In this document: positions 1-3,480 of the stretch, one piece after another
Layout: every line of letters starts with the position of its first letter
Numbering within the stretch: position 1 is the first letter of the stretch
Assembly: GCA_020444005.1 (NCBI GenBank)
Contig: JAHLLU010000170.1
Coordinates: forward strand, 1-5,111
Reading direction: 5' to 3'
DNA from: an archaeon
GTDB lineage: Archaea; Thermoproteota; Bathyarchaeia; TCS64
Length of the DNA stretch: 5,111 bases
Notes under the pieces: model-generated
What the model saw: only the letters and a program-made list of their open reading frames with translations
What the model was told of the DNA's origin: nothing
Database searches by the model: none
Position numbers and translations under genes: made by a program

Positions 1-392
1 GTAGGGTGTTCTGCCCACCGGTTCATGGTGCCCATGTTTAGGCTCATCATCTCTGAACCGATCTTACAACGCTCTTCAACGAGACGGTCCCAGACTTCAG
101 GTGGGTTGCCGACTCTTCCGCCCCCTGTGGTGAGGTTGATTATAACATCTATCTCTTCTCTGATGCGCTCAACGTATTCTCGCATCAATGGGTTTGGGTC
201 TCCGCTGTATGCTTCGCCTGTCTCTGGATCTTTGGCGTGTAGATGAACCACGCTGGCGCCTGCTTCAACGCAGTCTAGTACTTCGGCTACGATTTCGTCT
301 ACTGTGCTTGGTACGTATGGGGTGGTCTCTTTTGATACGTATTCTCCGCCGGTGACTGCTGCGGTTACTATGAGTTTCTCCAACTTGATCAT
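1..392 (-). CDS. Beta-keto acid cleavage enzyme (BKACE, DUF849 family), N-terminal part
   Basis: The enzyme belongs to the family typified by 3-keto-5-aminohexanoate cleavage enzyme (Kce). Its members condense a beta-keto acid with acetyl-CoA to give acetoacetate and a new CoA ester, using a zinc-bound TIM barrel in the cytoplasm. The 130 visible codons begin MIKLEKLIVTAAVTGGE, the typical first strand of the family. They carry the zinc-binding His-Leu-His at residues 50-52 in the context AGASVVHLHAKD, a TTGGG loop at 88-92, and the SLNMGTMN strand at 117-124. The C-terminal half, including the Glu zinc ligand and the substrate-specificity residues, lies off the left edge, so the substrate cannot be named. 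I chose ATG at 392. TTG at 383 is a serious alternative: it would give MEKLIVTA and has TGAT four bases upstream, the same register as the Shine-Dalgarno elements of the plus-strand genes. The gene is divergent from the TetR operon. Confidence 0.9.
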   Translation of the reverse strand, partial: MIKLEKLIVTAAVTGGEYVSKETTPYVPSTVDEIVAEVLDCVEAGASVVHLHAKDPETGEAYSGDPNPLMREYVERIREEIDVIINLTTGGGRVGNPPEVWDRLVEERCKIGSEMMSLNMGTMNRWAEHP

Positions 393-442
393 TGAATCGT
401 TGTTGAATCTTAATGTTAATACTTTCTTCGCAACGCCTGTGT

Positions 443-457
443 GTACTATATTAAGTT
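443..457 (-). promoter_or_regulatory. Candidate archaeal TATA region for the BKACE gene
   Basis: Read on the minus strand this is AACTTAATATAGTAC, with an AT-rich TTAATATA core centred about 58 bases before ATG 392. A start site about 26 bases downstream would give a leader of roughly 30 nt. A short inverted repeat, TGTAC-12-GTACA (442-463), overlaps it. No strong Shine-Dalgarno element precedes ATG 392. Position and composition are the only evidence. Confidence 0.35.
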
Positions 458-514
458 GGTACAAGTTTCACGATTGGTGAACTCTGATTGAGTGTTTGTT
501 TGATGTGTTTTATC

Positions 515-528
515 AATATTTTAATATA
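515..528 (+). promoter_or_regulatory. Candidate archaeal TATA box for the plus-strand operon
   Basis: The stretch AATATTTTAATATA holds a TATA-like core (TTTTAATATA, 519-528) centred near 524. The usual archaeal spacing of 25-27 bases puts transcription start near 550, inside the 18-bp palindrome at 543-560. That leaves a leader of about 28 nt before ATG 579, long enough to hold the GTGA element at 570-573. Geometry is good, but the flanks are AT-rich and a second TATA-like stretch overlaps the palindrome. Confidence 0.45.
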
Positions 529-542
529 CTATCGTCCAATGC

Positions 543-560
543 ATTATACTTAAGTATAAT
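543..560. promoter_or_regulatory. Perfect 18-bp palindrome, probable TetR operator
   Basis: ATTATACTTAAGTATAAT equals its own reverse complement at every position; symmetry stops at the next base on each side (C542 and A561). It covers the predicted transcription start of the operon whose second gene encodes a TetR-family repressor. Dimeric TetR proteins bind palindromes of about this size and commonly repress their own operon. Operator function is inferred from symmetry and position; no second full copy was seen in the window. Confidence 0.6.
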
Positions 561-569
561 AAAATATAC

Positions 570-573
570 GTGA
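570..573 (+). promoter_or_regulatory. GTGA Shine-Dalgarno element deciding the start of the small membrane gene
   Basis: GTGA is followed by GTAAA and ATG 579. The same arrangement, GTGA-ATAAA-ATG, occurs before the next gene at 751-762. Since GTGA matches the UCAC of the archaeal 16S rRNA 3' end, these GTGs are more likely ribosome-binding sites than GTG start codons, although both GTGs are in frame. Confidence 0.55.
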
Positions 574-578
574 GTAAA

Positions 579-758
579 ATGAAACAAGCATTACGAATAC
601 TCGGCAACTCCCTAATCTGGGCAACTGTAATAATTGCAACGGCATCAGCCCTCAAAGGAACCGCATACCTACACCAAATACTTCCAATAATGGGAGGAGG
701 CGCCGCAGGCACCCTGATCCTAAGCCTCGGAGCAAATAAGACCAAAACCAGTGAATAA
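579..758 (+). CDS. Small two-helix membrane protein, unknown function
   Basis: A 59-residue protein starting MKQALRILGN. It shows two hydrophobic segments, about residues 7-25 (LGNSLIWATVIIATASAL) and 34-51 (ILPIMGGGAAGTLILSLG), joined by a short loop with a few polar residues. The second has a GGGAAG stretch of the kind that allows close helix packing. A short charged tail (NKTKTSE) follows, so the protein is probably a helical hairpin in the cytoplasmic membrane. I chose ATG 579 because GTGA stands 5 bases upstream; in-frame GTG 570 would add MSK. It is the first gene of the operon and stops one base before ATG 760 of the TetR gene, which suggests coupled translation. Being co-transcribed with a TetR repressor, it could be part of the response the repressor controls. 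Function is not recognised. The helix pattern, ribosome-binding site and tight spacing make the gene itself likely real. Confidence 0.75.
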   Translation: MKQALRILGNSLIWATVIIATASALKGTAYLHQILPIMGGGAAGTLILSLGANKTKTSE

Positions 759-759
759 A

Positions 760-1419
760 ATGTCTACACAAAAAGAAAAACGAAAAGAACGCCAACGTAA
801 GATACGGCGAGACTCGATAATCAATATCGCTGAACAGTCATTCATAGAAAACGGCTACGATGAAGCAAAAATTGATCAGATCGCCGAAGATGCAGGCTAT
901 ACAAAAGCCACTATATACAACTACTTCGACTCCAAAGACGACTTATTCGCTGCTGTTCTCGCCAAGACCTACCAAAGAATGCAAGAAACCATCTCATCAC
1001 ACCTACAAGAATCCGACTACTCAATCCAGTCCATGGGGGAAGCATACCTCAGATTCGTTAACAAGTACCCAGACCAATCAGGGTTCATCGATTCAGGTAA
1101 ATGCGTCACCATAAACAGAGTCATCATCGAGAAAGAACTCAAAGGAGAACCATTGACCGAGAGCGAGATAGAGTTCAGGGACAACGAGACAGGTCTAGGT
1201 GCCTTGATGTCAGATGTCATAATGAAGTCTATGCAAAGAACCGGCATAGATGATCAGAAGACAATACTAAAGATAGTCAAGTCCTTGGCTGCTCTAAACC
1301 CTGCCATTAGGGGTGTAGTTAGAAGAGGTAAGGCGTTTGGACAATCTGATGACGAGATCAGGGAGACCCTCGCAGTTCTCTTCAAGATCATCGAGCAAGG
1401 TGTAAGACACTTCGAGTAA
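760..1419 (+). CDS. TetR/AcrR-family transcriptional repressor
   Basis: A 219-residue protein of normal length for the family. A very basic N-terminal arm (KEKRKERQRKIRR) leads into the classic TetR DNA-binding domain. The run IAEQSFIENGYDEAKIDQIA (residues 23-42) and the recognition-helix region AGYTKATIYNYFDSKDDLF (45-63) match the family pattern closely, including the TIYNYF and K-DLF signatures. The rest is a helical ligand-binding and dimerisation domain too variable to give an effector. It presumably binds the palindrome at 543-560 as a dimer and represses its own operon until a ligand releases it. I chose ATG 760 because GTGA (751-754) sits 5 bases before it; in-frame GTG 751 would overlap the previous gene and add MNK. 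The downstream phosphatidyltransferase and membrane gene suggest a membrane-related ligand or stress, which is inference only. Confidence 0.93.
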   Translation: MSTQKEKRKERQRKIRRDSIINIAEQSFIENGYDEAKIDQIAEDAGYTKATIYNYFDSKDDLFAAVLAKTYQRMQETISSHLQESDYSIQSMGEAYLRFVNKYPDQSGFIDSGKCVTINRVIIEKELKGEPLTESEIEFRDNETGLGALMSDVIMKSMQRTGIDDQKTILKIVKSLAALNPAIRGVVRRGKAFGQSDDEIRETLAVLFKIIEQGVRHFE

Positions 1420-1436
1420 CGTGTTTGGTGCATAAT

Positions 1437-1988
1437 TTGAAAATCAACCTTGCTAACGCCATCACGGGACTACGTGTTCTCCTAAGCCCCATGATCTTCT
1501 TCAGTATTATATCGGATCGAGTATTGCCTGGATTAACCCTGTACCTTGTCGCACTATTATCTGATCTCTTAGATGGTTATGTTGCCAGAAAAACCAATAC
1601 GGCGTCAACCAGTGGGGCTTTTTTCGATGTCTCTGCTGATTTTCTGCTAGCAATATCTGGAATAACCAGTTGTATAATGCTTGATAGACTCAATTTTTTG
1701 GTGTTGATTGTGTCCATTTTGATGTTTGCCCAGTTTATAGCTGGGTTCGGTGGACGCATAGTCTATGACCCTTTTGGAAAACTTTTCGGGATAATCATCT
1801 TAATTTGCACTCCGTTTATCCTTGTTGGACCTAGTTTCATCGGTTATCTGATTAATTCCTCGATTTTGTTTCTAGGTTTAGGGTCACTAGTTGGACGACA
1901 AATGTATCTTGGTGATAGCTTCCAATCTACTGTTCACCGTAGAGGTTCTCTGCGTCATCTGTTAAGCGTGAATGGTCTAAATCGGTGA
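1437..1988 (+). CDS. CDP-alcohol phosphatidyltransferase family protein
   Basis: Integral membrane enzymes of this family move a phosphatidyl or archaetidyl group from a CDP-activated lipid onto an alcohol such as inositol phosphate, glycerol phosphate or serine, releasing CMP. The full signature D-x2-D-G-x2-A-R-x8-G-x3-D-x3-D is present: counted from TTG 1437, Asp43, Asp46, Gly47, Ala50, Arg51, Gly60, Asp64 and Asp68. These residues bind two metal ions and the CDP group. The N-terminal helix NAITGLRVLLSPMIFF with its arginine is also typical, and further hydrophobic segments follow. At 183 residues the length fits. The start is uncertain: TTG 1437 has GGTG six bases upstream, whereas GTG 1428 and TTG 1425 have weaker signals; none is ATG. 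The acceptor alcohol cannot be read from the sequence. In an archaeon the donor is expected to be CDP-archaeol. It lies close behind the TetR gene. Confidence 0.88.
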   Translation: MKINLANAITGLRVLLSPMIFFSIISDRVLPGLTLYLVALLSDLLDGYVARKTNTASTSGAFFDVSADFLLAISGITSCIMLDRLNFLVLIVSILMFAQFIAGFGGRIVYDPFGKLFGIIILICTPFILVGPSFIGYLINSSILFLGLGSLVGRQMYLGDSFQSTVHRRGSLRHLLSVNGLNR

Positions 1989-2023
1989 GTTTGGTATATG
2001 TCTGAATCGGTCGTTTTGGTTAT

Positions 2024-2674
2024 TTGGAGACATCAGCCGCTATTCTCTTAGCAACTGGTGTCCTATTTGCTCTCAAACCCATGCTCTATCGGTATTTTCT
2101 CGGTACCTTAAACCCAATCCTCATGGTCTCAATACTCATTATTCAAGGGTTTTTCTTACTAGGCGGATTGAAACAATTTGGTTTCGTTGTTTATCGGTCT
2201 GGAGCTCTCTTTGAAAGTCTGAAAGTCATGAGTCTATCATTGGTCTTATCCTTTATTATGGTCATCCTTGATATCACGGTAAAACTTCCTGAGGATATTA
2301 ACATCGTTTTCCCGTTTTCTATCCTATATTACCCAGTTTTCGGATTTATAGTGGAGATAGTATTCCATTTGATGCCTCTATTTCTCATATTACTAGTCGT
2401 TAAACGGGTTTCAGTAATCGATGAGCGAGTAATGTTTGGCTGTCTTGTACTTGTCTCATTTTTGGAGCCTTTATTCCAGCTTGGACTCGGCTTCTCGTCC
2501 CAGATACCCTTATGGGCGACTGTTTATGTTGGCATCAATATTTTCCTCATCAACATAATTCAGCTATGCACATTCCGCCGGTTCGGCTTCGCATCAATGT
2601 ATACCTTTAGACTCTTCTACTATCTCTTCTGGCATATTATTTGGGGAAGTATCCGACTCGGATATCTCTTCTAA
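2024..2674 (+). CDS. Polytopic membrane protein of unknown function
   Basis: A 216-residue, strongly hydrophobic protein with about seven candidate membrane segments (roughly residues 2-18, 29-47, 66-86, 98-125, 135-153, 163-181 and 187-210). Several polar residues lie inside or at the edge of these segments: Glu111 and His115 (EIVFH), Glu148 (SFLEPLF), Arg196, Tyr199-Tyr200 and His204 (FRLFYYLFWHIIWG). Such a set could form an intramembrane metal or catalytic site, and the C-terminal RxxYYxxWHxxWG pattern loosely recalls CPBP-type membrane proteases. I do not recognise a family firmly and the canonical CPBP EExxxR motif is not present. The start is TTG 2024, the first usable start after an in-frame TGA at 2003, with no good Shine-Dalgarno. 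Next to the phosphatidyltransferase, it may act in membrane-lipid handling; that is inferred from position only. Confidence 0.72.
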   Translation: METSAAILLATGVLFALKPMLYRYFLGTLNPILMVSILIIQGFFLLGGLKQFGFVVYRSGALFESLKVMSLSLVLSFIMVILDITVKLPEDINIVFPFSILYYPVFGFIVEIVFHLMPLFLILLVVKRVSVIDERVMFGCLVLVSFLEPLFQLGLGFSSQIPLWATVYVGINIFLINIIQLCTFRRFGFASMYTFRLFYYLFWHIIWGSIRLGYLF

Positions 2675-2700
2675 AAACTAAAAAAATACTGTAGAAAAAA
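2673..2700 (-). terminator. T-tract terminator of the secreted-protein gene
   Basis: Reading on the minus strand just past the TAA at 2712-2710, there are tracts of T6 (2700-2695), T7 (2686-2680) and T5 (2677-2673) with no stable hairpin. Archaeal RNA polymerase terminates at such U-rich tracts. The plus-strand operon, which ends at 2674, has no comparable T-tract here, so its own termination site is not evident. Confidence 0.6.
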
Positions 2701-2709
2701 GGGATGAGT

Positions 2710-3381
2710 TTAGGACTCGACTACTTCGCAGTTGCTGTTTACTGTGCCGCTCCAGTTGAAGCCTGTGCTCGTGTTCTGGATGGTTACAGAGTACTCTGGG
2801 AACTGTACTACTGGGTAGCTTATGGTTACAGTCCAGTAGCCGCTGATGTAACGGATGGTGGATGCTCCCACAAGGTTCTCTGGTGTGGTTACTTCACTGA
2901 TCCAGTTTCCCGGGAAATCTATCTGATACTGCTCTGCAACATAGTCAAGTGCGATTTCTCGTGCCTCTTCTAGTTCGAGGTACTCTTGGGGGATAATCTG
3001 CTCTTGGTTGAGTTCATCCCACTGGTCGTCTATGATCGCTGAGACTACCTCGCCTTCAACGATTGTAATCTCGATCACATGGTTTGTGATGACTTGGGCG
3101 ATGAATGTGCCCTCACGGTCACCCCACCCTGCATGTGCCGTATCAAAGCTGATCACAAAAACATGCTGAACAGGATAACTCTCCAACATATAATAATCCA
3201 ATATGGTTATCGAGTCCTCGATACCGTCAAAGCTATAGGTGGCTCCGTTTTTCAGGAAGTTAAGCGCGATCTGTTCAATGTCCGTGTTTTTCTGGTTCTG
3301 CATGGCGCTGGTGTACATAACCGCTGATGCGATGCCTAGACTCAGCACCAGTGCAGCCATCAAAGTTTTTCTCATATTCAT
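2710..3381 (-). CDS. Exported or membrane-anchored protein, unknown function
   Basis: A 223-residue protein with a signal peptide or membrane anchor: basic MNMRK, then a hydrophobic stretch at residues 6-24. No lipobox cysteine is seen; the only cysteine is near the C-terminus (Cys218). Two parts follow. Residues 33-125 hold a helix (IEQIALNFLK), SFDGIEDSITILDYYMLESY and a strand-rich part with SFDTAHAGWGDREG and VEGEVVSAIIDDQWDELN. Residues 136-223 start with a helix (LEEAREIALDYVAEQY) and continue in strands (YWTVTISYPVVQFPEYSVTI). The helix-then-strand layout recalls PepSY-like small secreted domains. The first part resembles hypothetical secreted proteins of uncultivated archaea as I remember them, without a known function. 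The start is ATG 3381 or ATG 3375, both in frame. It lies downstream of the GGT-family gene on the same strand, but a terminator separates them, so it is probably transcribed on its own. Confidence 0.85.
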   Translation of the reverse strand: MNMRKTLMAALVLSLGIASAVMYTSAMQNQKNTDIEQIALNFLKNGATYSFDGIEDSITILDYYMLESYPVQHVFVISFDTAHAGWGDREGTFIAQVITNHVIEITIVEGEVVSAIIDDQWDELNQEQIIPQEYLELEEAREIALDYVAEQYQIDFPGNWISEVTTPENLVGASTIRYISGYWTVTISYPVVQFPEYSVTIQNTSTGFNWSGTVNSNCEVVES

Positions 3382-3410
3382 ATTTGGTCAAACCCACAAT
3401 ACACCAGACA

Positions 3411-3420
3411 AGATATTATC
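3411..3420 (-). promoter_or_regulatory. Candidate TATA box for the secreted-protein gene
   Basis: On the minus strand this reads GATAATATCT, about 35 bases before ATG 3381. Normal archaeal spacing would start transcription near 3390, leaving a leader of under 10 nt; that would explain why no Shine-Dalgarno element is visible. It lies downstream of the GGT terminator, which supports a separate transcript. Confidence 0.35.
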
Positions 3421-3442
3421 CCATGTTTCAGAACAAACCAAC

Positions 3443-3466
3443 AAAAAAGTTGAACAAGTGTTCAAC
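3443..3466 (-). terminator. Hairpin plus T6 terminator of the GGT-family gene
   Basis: On the minus strand, 15 bases past the TAG stop, GTTGAAC-ACTT-GTTCAAC forms a perfect 7-bp stem with a 4-base loop (3466-3449), followed at once by six T (3448-3443). This is the arrangement of an intrinsic terminator. The stem is not GC-rich, so the T-tract may do most of the work if the host is archaeal. Confidence 0.65.
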
Positions 3467-3480
3467 ACAGTAGAACAACG

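Noticed and set aside
442..463. TGTAC-12-GTACA inverted repeat as a second TetR operator
   Set aside because: It has short arms and a long spacer and does not match the 543-560 palindrome. Five-base arms at this spacing are likely by chance in AT-rich DNA.
860..1114. 84-codon frame inside the TetR gene
   Set aside because: It is a shifted reading of the conserved TetR DNA-binding region; the product is rich in Thr, Ser, Pro and Lys with no structure.
1998..2051. ATG 1998 with GGTGAG upstream as the start of the membrane gene
   Set aside because: That frame stops after 17 codons and is not the frame of the membrane protein. It could be a tiny leader peptide, but nothing else supports it.
2680..2700. 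A-tracts after the membrane gene as a terminator for the plus-strand operon
   Set aside because: On the plus strand they are A, not T; they suit the minus-strand gene only.
2704..2973. 89-codon plus-strand frame opposite the secreted-protein gene
   Set aside because: It is antisense to a frame with a clear signal peptide and domain pattern, and its translation is Cys/Tyr/Val-rich without recognisable motifs.
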